In this document: positions 11,072 to 23,433 of the stretch, piece by piece | Numbering within the stretch: position 1 is the stretch's first letter | Layout: every line of letters starts with the position of its first letter | Source: Anopheles merus | Lineage: Eukaryota; Arthropoda; Insecta; Diptera; Culicidae | Reading direction: 5' to 3' | DNA: 64,000 nucleotides | NCBI RefSeq assembly: GCF_017562075.2 | Contig: NC_054084.1 | Span: forward strand, 8,178,640 to 8,242,639 | Notes under the pieces: model-generated | What the model saw: the letters and a program-made list of their open reading frames with translations, nothing else | What the model was told of the DNA's origin: nothing | Databases searched by the model: none | Translations under genes and position numbers: made by a program

Positions 11072-14000
11072 CGTCACTGATTAGGTTTGAGGCGTTAGGT
11101 TTTGGGCGTCGATTAGTTTTGCATTTTTTTGGGGTTTTGTGTGTGTCTAACCTTCCACCTCCTTAAACGATGTCGCCCGTAGCAAAATGCGATCTTTTGT
11201 TTTGTTTTCGTGTTTCTTCTTTGTCAGCTTCTCGGCGCGATTACACCACCACCACCGAACAGCACGACGATCGTACCAGATTGGTGATGATGCTGCACAA
11301 GGTTTAGATAGAAATAACCCATATAAATGAACATGGATCCGATAACATAACTTTGGATAGGGTACGCCATTGAAACAAACAGCGGTATGGGGAATGGATG
11401 GAAGTAATTATAATCTCAACCTCGAAATGATATTTCCACCTCCAATACAGCACTGTTCCCGTTCGTGCTTGTGTTTGACAGCCACCAGGACGGAGTGCCA
11501 ACGGTGTGGCTTTTTTCTATCTTTCCCCCTCATTGCTTTGCCCGGTGTGTCATGTTTTATCATAGCTGGGTGCCGTATAGATTGGTTCGTTGTCTGGATG
11601 TGATGTTGTTTCCCTCTCTCTTCTGCTTCTACTGCTGCTCTCACCAACATCGACGCACAGGTATTTCACTGGGAAATTTATGGAAAGTGAGATCGGTGCG
11701 GATAAAGTGCATCGTTCGGATTCTTCGATGTCGTCGACTGTCTGTCATATTTTTCGGCCGAGATCGCTTCTCATCTCCATTCGCTTCTTTCCTATTGCAT
11801 TCCGTGTAGACTGGGGGGAGGTTAGGATTTATGTAAAAGAGTCGTAGAGAGAGAGAGGAAAAAAAACTACACACAACCGACTAGTTGAGATCGATTCGAA
11901 CGCCTTTTTTTACTTTTATGACTATCCATTCCGAGCTATGCGCTTCGACACGGTCGGTATGTTACGATTGTTTCGTTTTCGTATTTTAAGCTTGTTTTTT
12001 TTTTGGGTGCTGCTCCCCACAAACCGTCCCTGGTGCGAGCGCCCCGTCCGTTCGAAGATGGTGCTCGAAATTGAGGAATTGAGCACGGTGCGCCCGAGGC
12101 CGATGGTCCGAAATAAATGACTTGTCGGCTGTGCTGTTCTCCCCGGCCAAAGAGGCCACCACGCGCGAACGCGTTTATAAATTCAACGATTAGCATGATC
12201 GGATTTAACGAGCTTGCTGGGCCGACGGTTTAGAATGATATTTTCTACGGACGCCAAGAACGCGTGGTGGCCGTTCTCAATCAATAGGGTGGGCCACCCA
12301 GTGTAGAGAGACGGAGAGAGTTTGGTGTGATGATCGCGAAACGGTTGACAGCAATCATCGTCTTTGATAGGTTTTACGGAATCGGTTCGTTTTTTTTTTC
12401 TGGGGTTAGTTGTTAATTTTGTTTCCCTCCCCGGTTTCGGTCGTTGGTTAATAATCCATAAAAATATTAATTGAATTATGATTTATAGGTCGTTAAACTT
12501 GCGGTAGGGCTGTGTGCTTCGCTTTAGCTCGAAAGCATCAAACAAATCCAATAAACACCCGACGGTGTCGGTGCTTTCGCGCTTGAAGTGGCGGCATTAT
12601 GAGTCGCGCAAAAGGCAGTAAAGATAACAAAGGACATCAATGCGCGGATTGTAATGCAAAGCGACGAACCTCATTGCAGGAGGCGATGTTACGACTTCGT
12701 TCGCTATTGTTGTCGCTTGATGAGCTGTTAGGTTGAACATGGAATGCGAGCATGTTTTAGATGCCTTCTTTTCCTGAAAAAGAAAGAGATTTATGCCATT
12801 CAATATGAGAACTGAAGACGGTTGTTTAGGGTGGCATGTGATTTTGGCAAACAGATAAGCTTTACAATGCCCTGGAAGATACATATTTTTCTTAGTGACT
12901 CAAATGGCAGTTTGGCTTTAAAGACCCTCCCGTTTCCTGTACCGTTTAAAATACAATTTTTCATACGCTTTACATAACGGCCACGAAAGCACCACGACAG
13001 GAGCAGCAAAGGTTAAAAGCAATAGAGCACTCCACCCTTGGGTTGCATTTGTTTTCCCCCGTCTTCCCCCATCTCAGCCGTGCTTAGTGCGCCAAAAACT
13101 AAGAAAAGGAAAAGAAACAACAACAACAACTTTCACGCTGCGCTCGGTGCATGATCGTGCCCATAAAAGTCTCGGCCCGATCGAGACAAAAAAAAAAAAA
13201 ACTCCACAATAATTGACGGTTTCGAGTGATTTCGGTCGCCACGCGTTCAAGTGCTATCGCTTGTTAAGGGGGCAAGCAATTGTGATTTGTTTTCGGGGTT
13301 AAGATGAGCTGCTCTCCGTGCTGCTGCTGAAGATTCGATCCCATTCTCGACTTGATAGGCAATCGAGGCTTGAACTCGGTTGTCAATTATACCGAAAGAA
13401 GAAAAGAAACGGGGGGAAAAACGGTTCCAATTTGCCTGCAAACGAACTTGCGGGCTCGCGCACACAAACTTTGAACACGCTTCGAAAGAGGACAAAAATT
13501 AAACTGTTATACAAATCAAGTGCTATCAGGGAAATCTTGTTTATTCCTATCCCCAGAATAAAGCTCCAAAGCGAGCACCACACAAAAAAACTGGAACCAA
13601 TTTCGCTTTCGTGCTTCGTGCTGCGTAGCAAACGAGCATAGGAAAGTGCTCGGGAAAGGGGTAATTGTAATAAAATTATAATAACAATAATCAACAACAA
13701 ATAAAAATAATGAGCATATTTGGAGTGGCGTTCGTGAGTAGAAATAATTAAACTTTAGGGCCTCAACCTTTTTCCTAGGTTCGCGCTGCCGCGATAATCG
13801 AGCGCTCGCGCATTACTCTAGCCGGGTAAGGAGACAGCACACGGTTGCAGCACCATGTGGGATGAAGAAAGTTTGCGGCTCACGTGGCGGGTGCTTTGGG
13901 GTTAGGCACGCTTTCTTTTGGTTTGGTAAATTAAGCATAGAAATGAAAGTGTCACAAGCATTAGCGGTTCAGAATGAAATGAACCAGCTTTTCAAACAAG

Positions 14001-14179
14001 CCCTTTTGTGCCATGTAGAAGCTACTTCCGAGCGTTGGAGAAAATAGGAGCAATATCGTTTGCCACATTCAATGCAAAATGTGTACAGTAAATGAGAAAA
14101 TTGCACAGAATAGAGCACATGATCGGCTCTCGATAAGCGGGAGATGTTCACCACTCCGGAGGCCGGAATAAAATCATCA

Positions 14180-14422
14180 TTAAAATGAATGAAGTAGCGA
14201 TGGCATGTCAAACGAGAGCAGAAAACCGGAGTACCAACTACAGCACAGCTCTTCGATTGAACTGTTAATAGGCGAGCTGAGGTGAGAACGAGATTCGTTG
14301 CATCCCACCAGCTGAAGACTCCGCGGAGGTGCTTGAAGAACCTCGGTTGACAGTTCGATACCGCCCACGTTATCCGCGGAAGCTGCAGCCTTCGTGCTAC
14401 CGGGGTGCAGGCCCAAGTTCAT
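14180..14422 (-). other. Unassigned open frame with mild codon bias
   Basis: From an ATG at 14422 the minus strand is open for 80 codons to a TAA. The frame remains open upstream past an acceptor-like TTTTTTAG, so it could be an internal exon. A hand count over the first 32 codons of the frame gives about 72% G or C at third positions, higher than the window's look, but this falls to near 50% further on. The peptide is Ser/Leu/Ala-rich (MNLGLHPGST near its start) and matches no family I know. The length is well within chance. Confidence 0.1.
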
Positions 14423-15514
14423 GTGCAGGTTTGCCGCTGCATGCACAGTGGAGCTAAAAAACACTTACACTGCCATTTATATTCCCGTTCATCGCTGTTT
14501 TCCATTCATCGTCTGCCATTATTTGTGAGCTGTTTGTACGGTATTATACGTGTAGCGCTCTGATTCGGAGCCGGAAGAACGGAACGGAGCTTTCAGTCAC
14601 GAAAACGGATCAACCCGTCGCCTGCCACGGGTTTGTACCGAGACACCTCTGTTTGCGCAACGGTGTGAAGATTGTGCCGAAACACTTTCCAAACGCGCAG
14701 CAGCTACGGTTGCTTCCTGTTTGCTCAGGAAGGCTCAAGGAGGGTGGATGTTGATGTTTGGGCGGTAAAAGTTTGCTACTGTTTTCATCGTTCAACTTTG
14801 TAGTAAAAATTGTTGATAAGTGATGTTTGTTTGCTTGAGGTAAATGAGTGAAAATTGAAAGTCCTTTGAATAGAAATAAATTGGAAAATAGAAATAAACT
14901 AGTTCCTAATCATTTCTCACAGTTTGAAGTGTTTCAATTTTGCATGAATTCACTTGTAACTCATTCTAAACACTTATCATCCTCCACCCGTCAGATGCAA
15001 CCGAGGGGATGGTGTCATACAGTCCGGGAGGTCCCTCTTGATTTCCCATTGTAGTTGGGGCCTCTTTGGGGCACCAAAAACGGGAACCGCTTACCGCTTG
15101 GAGGAGCTGCTTTCTATTTCGGCATTACTCCACCGGTAGCGTTTTTGGTTTTTCTTCCCGCTTGAGACGCTTGAGAGGCAGAGGAGCTCCAACCAAGGGC
15201 AGAGGAAGGGAAGAAGCGGTGGCAGATGCTTGTGCCACTGCCACCGTGAACGTGCTAGTGTTTGTGAATTTTTATTTATTGTTATTTCCATTTTCAGCTT
15301 TCCGCAGTTGACTGATGATGATTGTTCGATAAAAGCGCACCGAACAATACACCGTACCGTACCGGCAGCGTCAGTTGCAAATCGGAAGTGGTTGTGTCCC
15401 GCCGAAGGGAAGGGGATGATGACCCGACCCAAAACGGACGGGGTCGGACGGAGTCCTCGTGTCTCGCAGCAGCTTCATGCTTCACCCCAAAAAAGCCAAG
15501 CCGAGCCAATATTC

Positions 15515-15522
15515 ATGCAAAT
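15515..15522 (+). promoter_or_regulatory. POU octamer ATGCAAAT
   Basis: This is a perfect match to the octamer bound by POU-domain factors (the Nubbin/Pdm and Vvl types in flies). It is one of seven perfect copies in the window. Confidence 0.3.
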
Positions 15523-15580
15523 GAAGAACCCATTCGCGTGGTCGCGTGATGTGTCTTCGGTTTGGTGGTGTCGGAGAGCT

Positions 15581-15581
<1 letters not shown>

Positions 15582-15626
<45 letters not shown>
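15582..15626. repeat. (GT)n microsatellite, 45 bp
   Basis: An uninterrupted run of about 22 GT units is present. Frames through it read as Cys-Val or Thr-His repeats and should be ignored. Confidence 0.97.
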
Positions 15627-15628
<2 letters not shown>

Positions 15629-16924
15629 ATGGGTTGATTTCTGGCCCCGTGTTCTGCTGCCACTCTCTGCCGCAGTGCCACAAGGTGCCAGAGATCGGGT
15701 GGTTGCGGCAGTTCTCACTTCGTGAGGTACGAATAAATTGCAATCAATCAAGGCGAGGGTTTGTTGTTGAGGTCTGGTTTTTTTTGGGGGGCGAGAGACT
15801 CTGGAGGCTGAGTATAATTTTCTGTGCCGGTGAAATGTGCTCGTGCCGTGTTGGATCTGTGTTGGCGTTTCGGTACACAGTGTCGTGGCTTCCTTCCTGG
15901 CCACCTAGAAGGGTAGAGGTGAAAATGCAGCGCCGTTTTTTTTCCGTTGCAGCAGCACTCGTTCTTCTTGTTCCACTGTTCAGCCGATGACACTTTCGAC
16001 ACGAGAGACACAGAGCCGCTATGCCACCCACTGCAAAAGCAGTTGCTGAGAAAACAGTGCAAGAACAAAAAAACTAAGGGAAAAAGAGGAAGAAGATGAC
16101 GACCTGCGGAGGGGGGATCTTATGATGATTTGTTTGGATGCCGCTTTTACACCTTTCGCGAAGCGGGACTCTGGGGCTGTTTTCTGCAAACACTTACTTT
16201 GTTTTGGGTCGCGCAAGAGTTCCTGTTGGCGAGAGCTTTCCTTTCATGGTGCTGGTGCTGTTTTGGTGTGTTGATTAATTTGATTGCAGCATTCAGGCAT
16301 GGGATTAGCATTAGCGGGTACGGCTAGCAAGCCGATGCAGCCGCGCCGGTGTTGGTTTGCATCTTTGTAGCGGAAGGTGATGGGTTGAAAAATTAAAATA
16401 AAATTAAAATAAAGGCCTGTGGTGCTATGGTCAAAGCGTCCCAACAACGAAACAGGTCATCCACGCTGCCCATCATTTGAGAGACACACACACACACACA
16501 TGGTCAGAAAAGATCGTACGCCACGATCATTACCGACCTTTAGCCGAATCCATCAATAAACATTACGCTGTGAAAGGAAATCGATACCTTCGGCCACCAA
16601 TAAAGCATAGATTAGCGAAGTTTATTCCACTTTCTCCACCTTCGCAGCGCGGACGCGGATCGTGTATGCCCTGGAAAAGGAAAGACCAAAACCCAGACGG
16701 TCCACTCATTAGCGGACCGCCCCGAACGGGGTCGTATCTCGCACCTGCCGGACCGAGCGCCCAGTGGCGACAAATGGCTAATGGTCCGCGGGTGCTAATA
16801 TTTAGATCACAATCGCACTGCCAGCGGGAAGGACACACTAAAGGCTGCAGTGGTAGTCCCATTTTCAAAGCGATCGAGCTATCCGAAACTTGGATCTCGG
16901 TTTACGAAACAATAATTCACGTTT

Positions 16925-16941
16925 CGACGACGACGACGACG
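16925..16941. repeat. (CGA)n trinucleotide repeat
   Basis: About five to six CGA/ACG units occur near the end of an open frame. Similar ACG arrays recur at 47332 and 56511. Confidence 0.9.
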
Positions 16942-17168
16942 GTTTGAGTTTGAGCAATGGGTGAAGAAAGTTCACCAAACCGCCCTGTGGTCTGTCTGTC
17001 TGGTTCGAAGGAATCTGGCTCGGACTGAATGGGCGACTAATTATGGCCGCTCTAAATCAATCAAACTTATCGCGATCGAGCGATCACAGAATCAGCGCGC
17101 GGTTGTGGTAGACACTAGCGAAGGGATCAGCTTACCGTGAGCGGAGGTTCAGCAGGGGCGATCGATTT

Positions 17169-17179
17169 GGGGAATTCCC
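17169..17179. promoter_or_regulatory. Perfect kB-type palindrome
   Basis: GGGGAATTCCC is a full match to the Rel/NF-kB consensus (GGGRNNYYCC); its inner 10 bp GGGAATTCCC is a perfect palindrome. In flies such sites are bound by Dorsal, Dif or Relish. A given 10-bp palindrome is expected about 0.06 times in a window this size. I see no second strong kB site next to it and no target gene in the window. Confidence 0.35.
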
Positions 17180-18081
17180 GGTGCAGCATAGCAAACCCGA
17201 CGCTCAAGACGTAGTGTGATGTGTACACACTGATGATCTAAGTAAGCGCTAATAGAAACGTAATGATCAAAATCAACAAAACAAGGAGCTGAGGACTTTG
17301 TAGATAGGGTTGCGATACGTTCGAATCTGCCTTGGAATTGGAACTGGGCAACAGGCACAACTTCTAATGATGTACAATATCGTCTATTCTGACCTTCCAG
17401 CGAGTGTTGTGTGCTAGTCATCTCGTAGCACCGTAGAACTTTGTGTTGTGCATGTGCATGAGCGCCCCCGCATTCCAAAACCCAACACGGCGCAGGGTGG
17501 CGTACTGTCGATTAACCGTCCCCCAAACCCTACAATCACCTCCAAACCGTACTCGTACCCGAAACCCGATACAAAGTTGTGTTTTAGCGGCTTAATTTCG
17601 ATTTGCAGGATATTTTCGGTTGCCCGCGCTGATCACTCACGATCGCGGGCCGATCTAATGGTCGCTAGCGGTACGATCGCTTGCGTAAGCGGTGCCGTAT
17701 GTTTGGGTGCAGCGTGATTGGACTGGTCCGATCGTTAGATCGGCTGTGTATGCACACTCTCGACACGGCGGGGACTGGTCAAATCGGATCAAATGCCACG
17801 GCAAAGTTCACCTGACGGCGAGCGAGCTATGAAACCGTAGCCAGAAATTTAATGTAATTACTATGAATCCTAAGGAGAAGGCAGCGCCACGAAAGTGATC
17901 GTTGGAAGATTCGGCCCGCCAAAGCCATCCCGAAGGTGCGCGGCATTCGTGCATAAGTACAGGCCAGCAGGCTGGCTTAGCCTTAGCCAAGCTTAGCGGT
18001 GGCGTGGTGGCGCCTCCCCCGACTGGGTCTGAAACAAAACGAACACTTAATTTATGTAAAGCAGCGCATAATTGAAGCGTT

Positions 18082-18089
18082 ATGCAAAT
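18082..18089 (+). promoter_or_regulatory. POU octamer ATGCAAAT
   Basis: A perfect octamer lies 25 bp downstream of an ATTTATG homeodomain-type word and just before a GGCCCGGGCC palindrome (18095-18104). The pairing is suggestive only. Confidence 0.3.
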
Positions 18090-19820
18090 AGCATGGCCCG
18101 GGCCCGCACCTTTTAACTTTCGGGACGGTTTCGGGCGGGCTGGACGTTCGGCCGGCACGATCACGCGCTTTCAGAAGGCGTGAACGCGTCCGGTCGGTGC
18201 TATGTTGGCGGGCACCGTATGGCAAGTGTGGATTCGGACATCCCGTTGGGTTTGCGTACGTTCGAAAAACTGGGCTTAGCGTCAATCCGCACAGGTGTGT
18301 TTGGATGATGTTTTGTTCGAGAGAGCAAAGCATATTCCAACATGCTTTCCATGAAATGTTACCAGCCTACAGCCCATCTTACGTATCATTCACATACTAA
18401 TAACAGCTGATCTTTGCAAAACTGGCTATCAAGCGGGCTTTCCATTGACGTCTCCCTGTCACACACTAAGCTGATTTCTGGGGGTTTTATTCGACTGTTT
18501 TGCCACCACCGTCGAGAGCTGTCGAGCTGTTTTTCGGGAGATTTTCACGTCCAGTGCTGTTTGATTACCACCGCTCGGTAAATATTTGTCCACTCTTAGG
18601 CTCTGCCCGCTAAGCCCGCGCTAAAGTGTCCGAAAGCCCCGTCATAAAAAGAAACCATTGCTATCGTTTTCAAAGCGGACACTGGGGGATTGGGGCCGAT
18701 TTCACGGCACGTGCTCGCAACAATGCTCCCAATTGAGGACCATTTTGATCGGTTCTGTCAAATGTATCAATATTTGAAGGCGCGTATATGTGGCCGATAT
18801 GGACGGGGTGGCGGAAGGGGGAGGAGCCTCCAACCGTTCCAAACAAACTCTCCGTGTTTTGGGGCAACACGGAGTTCCAAATTAATCCTATCACCGCGCA
18901 CAATTGTCGCCTGTCATTGGGCCTGTCGACGACAACGGAGATGCTTGGATTGGTTGGAGGTGCCTCGAGGCACTTTGCAGCGTAGACAAGAGAGATATCG
19001 AAGAGATGTTACCATTCGTTGCGCTTGTTAGTGGTGTCGATGTTGTGCCAGTACTGTCACCGAATGGGGAAGGTGAGTGATGTGGTTGCGTCCTTGAGTT
19101 TGATTTCGCTTTGATACGAATGCGTGACATCGTTTGTCATTGCAGTAGATACAAAAAAGCGAATTTTGTGTAATCTTTTCTTTGGAGCAGGTTTTTTTCT
19201 TCTTCTCTGGTGTAGGTAAATGATGTTGACACCTTGCTGGTAACCTTTGATCTCTGCTGGTACGTGAAAGCGATCGTGGGAATTAACATCGCCGCGTGTC
19301 AGAACAATGCTCGCATCCTCAGGCGTACAAAGTGATCAAACTGTGGTGGAAAGACGCTGTGCTCGCACGTAATAAATCGAATACAACGTCCTCAACATTA
19401 TCGTGCACTGTCACAGATTAAGTGCATCTGCAAACTTCAACACTGGTGGTCAGCGGATCGCACGATATGACATCCATTCACCGAGGCTGCGCGCTAGTAC
19501 ATCTGGAAGAATCTATCTCACCACGGTGCATCTGGGCGAAGGAAGTTTATTGCGCACACTGCGCGAAGGAAGCAGCCGTTAGCGCCTTCGGGGTCTTAAG
19601 CCTTTAGAAAACTGTACGTGAAATCGCGCACCACAACCAGGCATGGTTGTTGGTGGGTCGGGTGAAGTTAGCAGAGGGAAATAAATCACCAACATGTCGC
19701 TTTTCACTGTTTCCTCAAACCGAACTGACCCAACCGTCGTGGTCGTGTTGAGCTGGCGGCCGGTGAAGAGTCCGGGGATCAATAATCGGACAGCAAAACG
19801 GTTTTCGGCACAGAAAGACA

Positions 19821-19850
19821 GCGAGTGAGAGAGGGAGAGAGAAAAAGACA
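19821..19850 (+). promoter_or_regulatory. GAGA-rich tract
   Basis: A purine tract of GAGAG words lies on the plus strand. GAGA factor or Pipsqueak could bind; equally it is a degenerate GA microsatellite. Confidence 0.2.
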
Positions 19851-21406
19851 GAGCGTCTGCAGTACACACAGCTGGTCGTGTTTGTTGCGGAAGGAAGCGT
19901 ACAAGCAAATCGTGACTTCTGTCCGAGTGCCGATGAGCTGCCTTGGAGCGAGGCACGGTACCACTACCGGGGCAGATGAAAGCTGTCAGACTGTGAGGTT
20001 TGTTGTGATTGTGTGGCGAAGGGGTTGTGAGATGGAGTTTGTTTCTTTAAATGCTGTTGATACGTATCACAACATCCACAACAGTGTGCTACGTAAATTG
20101 TAACCATTGTGTAATCGAAAGGTTAGAAATCGATCTGTCCAACATATTTTTCGACCAGATCCTGGACTAGGCTGAGGTATCAATCAAACCCTGCTCAAAA
20201 TTTGCCATATTGACCGTTTGTTAATGAAGCGGGGAGAATGTAATTATCGGGCACAGGCACGAAGAAGGGGATTCGCTCGTTTGTGTGCAAATTAAACACA
20301 ATCTTGCCGGTGTGCTGACCGAATCGGAGTGAAAAGCGAACTCCAAAACAGGGCACGGCCCACACGGCACTTGTTATCCGGCAGCGGCGGGTGCGTGCCC
20401 GACCACTACACAAGATCACATTGCTCGCCATTACCCGGTCCAATAATGAACGCTTCCAGCAGAGGGCCGGTCGGTCGAAAAAAAAAGATGCCAAAAACAC
20501 AAACACACAAAACCCTACCGCACCCAAAACACAGCTTTACCTGTCGTTATGAAATGTTGCACGCCAATGCTGAGGATGCCGAGCGGGGGAGCTCATTAAA
20601 CTGAATGGTGGTTTGTGCTGCAAACCCCTCTCGGTACCTTCTAATCGTACTGGTGTTGGCACTGGTTTTGGGGCAAAACGACGGGCGACGATGAGGCAAT
20701 AAATTTGGTCAGGTGAAAATCTAAATTGCTCTCCCGTGCTTCGCTGTCCGATCCGACGCACAGTGGGTCCCGCTCTGACGTCTGACGGTCTGATCACCAC
20801 CCGCCGGCATGTCGCTCCCGGACATTTCGGCCCCGGTACCGAAAGTATGCTGCTGGTGGTACCTGTTGCTAGATGATTCGGGGGTGTTTCGATTTGGTCG
20901 AACGCCAGCACAAGCAGTTTTGCCTCCAGTGCCCCCGTTCATTAGCGGAACAAGTTATTACCGCATGACCGTGTGTGCTTGCGTACGTAGCGTACGCACG
21001 CAGCCAGTGCCAGTGGAGATTAGACTAACCACCGCCCGGCGGTCGGTGGGACCCCCGAAATCAGTGCACAGCGATCCGCGGACCCCATCATTGAGTCAAG
21101 CATCCGGAGCGTAAATATAAATCAAGCGCCAGGTCGCGCGGCTTGATGGTTTCGTTGCTCCAGTCGCATAAACAAAGCACCAATCGATCGAGACGTACGG
21201 GTGATCTTCGACGACAGGTTCGTGGCAAGCAGGGAAGCCATTGCCACAGACTAATTCGACCAGAAATATGATTAACCAAAGCAATCATTTTCACAGTAAG
21301 CGTTCGCTCAAAACCGTGGGGTGGGGTTTTACGTACCAAAATGCAGGCCAAAATTCGTGCAGATCACGCCGTACGTGGTTAACCTGCTGAACAGGGCACG
21401 ACACGG

Positions 21407-21427
21407 CCCTTCCCCCCCTCCCCCCCC
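21407..21427 (-). other. C-rich tract, G-quadruplex potential on minus strand
   Basis: The plus strand reads C3-T2-C7-T-C8. On the minus strand this gives runs of 8, 7 and 3 G separated by 1-2 bases; because the long runs can each supply two G-tracts, an intramolecular quadruplex is possible. No gene is adjacent. Confidence 0.45.
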
Positions 21428-22249
21428 ATGCGGTGTAGGAGAGAAACAATTTAATTATGCGGCTACTAGCAGCCTACCGAACATCGTGGCTTGTGATCGT
21501 TTGATCCACTTTCGATCGGGCTGGCATTATCCGCTCTCGGTCAATGGTGGGCACACACTTGCGCCTTTCTTTGCGGGCCAGTATGAGAACGGCCCTGCGG
21601 GGTCGTATGGCACCGTCCATCCATCTGCAACCGAAACCGAAACAGATCGATCGAATGTCCAATCCAATTGGCATCCAGATTATAAGGACCACCGATCGGG
21701 GTGACCGAAGCGACCAAGCGACGTTTTCTGGCGGGGAGGTTTTTTGGGGGCGAAGAAAACATGAAAGGTGCGGACCGCCCGCAGGGGCTTTCGTGTCGCT
21801 TGGTCAGAAGAAGGAAAGGAAACTGAAGTGGATTGGGAGGGAAATTGAGGCGAGATAACCTTTCGCTGTTGATTTCGCAGACAGCGGCGGGGGCGGCGGC
21901 TAGAGGATGAGAATCTGGGCAGGGCAACGGGTCGAAACGGTTGCCTTCGGTTCAATAAATTTAATCGGCCGCGCATTATGCAACCTGGATCGTCGTGGTT
22001 CGTTATAGAAATGATTTAGAGGCTTCTGGTTGGCAATGCGAATGAGGAATGTGTTATTGGGCTGCGTGTTTCTGGCACGAGGTAAATTAATGGATGCTGG
22101 GTGGTGCGCTCTGCTCGAGTTTGGGGCGATCACTTTCGCTGCGGATGAGCAAGAGGCACGCTCTAAAAGGAAGGATTAGCCTCGAAATGTTGAGGATTAC
22201 AACGCCATCTCTTCTTTATTTACAGAAGAATGAGCAGGCCATGTATCAC

Positions 22250-22540
22250 AGCATTATTTGGTAGTTAATTAAAAAAAATTCTTTTTGGTCCTTCGAACCG
22301 AAATTTCCGTCAGGGAAGTTACACATTTATTCTGAAATTTGCAATGCAAAAGCAAAACGATCTCTACCTATCTTTCGCTTTAATCTTGGGTGGTCATCTG
22401 ATAACCCATTTTCTTGTGCGACCAATCAAAAGCAAATCCCCCCAAAAAAAGAAGCATAAAATAAACGCTTCCAAATTATGATAGGAACTTAGCTAAAGAC
22501 TATATAATGATGATTATCCTTACGTGCGAGCTTATCAACT
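22250..22540. other. AT-rich island
   Basis: The local A+T content is visibly higher than in the flanks, with runs such as TTAATTAAAAAAAATT. No coding potential is seen. Confidence 0.55.
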
Positions 22541-23407
22541 GTGCACGGGGTTTTATATTCCCTCCCCTCCCTTTTCGATTGAAGCTCACGCGCAGCCTTA
22601 AGCTATCGCACCGCGGCTCATAAATCTTCCATCCGGTGACACTTTGGCGATGTTTTGGCAGGCTCACGAAACGAAACGGCGACAGGTTGCGTGCATATCA
22701 CCCCGGACCACAGTTCCCAACGTCCACGCACAGGAAATTATGATAAATTGTTTCGTTTATCATCTTCTGCTTTCGGCACAATGCGATGGCAGCGTGGCGT
22801 AAAACAGTGCGTTAAGGAGCGTACGGAAGAATGAAAATTAAATCACTCGCGAAGGAACATGACAACACAATCGAGCGGAAACGGCTTCATAAAAGAATGG
22901 AACGGATGGAGCCCTCTTTTTTGCCGATGGACTGGGGTTGTCCATCAAAAGGGGCATAAAAGTGGCCCTTTTTGCTCGATTCTTACACGTGTGTGGTGAA
23001 GCGATGCATAGTTCTTTCACTTGCGGTTTTCCCACCGCCTGAACGGATCGCGTTTTTTTTCCGTTTGGCGGAACGAAAGAATTTAGCCAACCTTTTCCGA
23101 AACGAAAATAAAAGCTCCATCAGGACCGCACCCGACGCTTTCGGTCGTACGACGCAGAGGACCGGCCCTTGCGTGAGGTCACCTGAGCGCGAACACATTC
23201 CCGTCAACCGCCCGACGCGCTTCATAATGAGTTCCGTTTTGGTGCGCGCGAGATCGAAATAAGAAGACGACCCCGGTGGCAGGAAATTCGGAAAACGCTC
23301 ACCCATTTGCCTTTCTTCCGAATTTACTACCTACTGACGCTCTCAAGACGGGTTGGGCAGTCTACGAACCGCGAATCATTAGCGCTGCAATGCAGTGAAA
23401 GAAGCAA

Positions 23408-23433
23408 AGAGGGAGAGAGAAAGAGAGAGGAAG
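23408..23433 (+). repeat. GA-rich purine tract
   Basis: An imperfect (GA)n tract. It might act as a GAGA-factor site; otherwise it is a simple repeat. Confidence 0.6.

Larger units (their letters stand above)
9801..13800. other. Non-coding segment with candidate exon and GAGA cluster
   Basis: Besides the candidate exon at 9946-10123, this segment holds a GGCA repeat, a GAGA-rich patch (about 10737-10775), a CA tract (11055-11071), ATTTATG words at 10854, 11827 and 12789, a run of 14 A (13188-13201) and an AT-rich stretch near 13660-13740. Open frames of 80-114 codons overlap one another on both strands from 11.4 to 11.9 kb, which argues against any being real. Confidence 0.55.
13801..18000. 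other. Non-coding segment with kB-type site
   Basis: No gene is recognised. The segment holds a minus-strand open frame with some codon bias (14180-14422), a (GT)n tract, a (CGA)n tract, one POU octamer and a perfect kB-type palindrome. Frames of 135-142 codons on both strands across 15.2-15.9 kb are inflated by the GT repeat and are not genes. Confidence 0.55.
18001..22200. other. Non-coding segment with C-rich tract
   Basis: No gene is recognised. It holds a POU octamer (18082-18089) 25 bp from an ATTTATG word (18050), a CACGTG E-box inside GCACGTGC (18707-18714), a consensus donor at 19072, a GAGA patch (19821-19850) and a C-rich tract (21407-21427). Open frames of 101-128 codons pile up on both strands between 20.5 and 22.0 kb with no recognisable domain. 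Confidence 0.55.

Noticed and set aside
20980..20998. Inverted repeat TGCGTACG/CGTACGCA with a 3-nt loop
   Set aside because: Stems of 8 bp with loops up to 12 nt are expected about a dozen times in a window this size. The same holds for CCGTACG/CGTACGG at 31721-31740 and CCGGTAC/GTACCGG at 53752-53766.
22201..22226. Strong splice-acceptor-like tract ending TTTACAG
   Set aside because: The frames beyond it close within about a dozen codons or lack coding character. Similar acceptor-like ends at 3865, 15297, 47853 and 60730 also lead to no recognisable exon; such tracts are common in T-rich introns.
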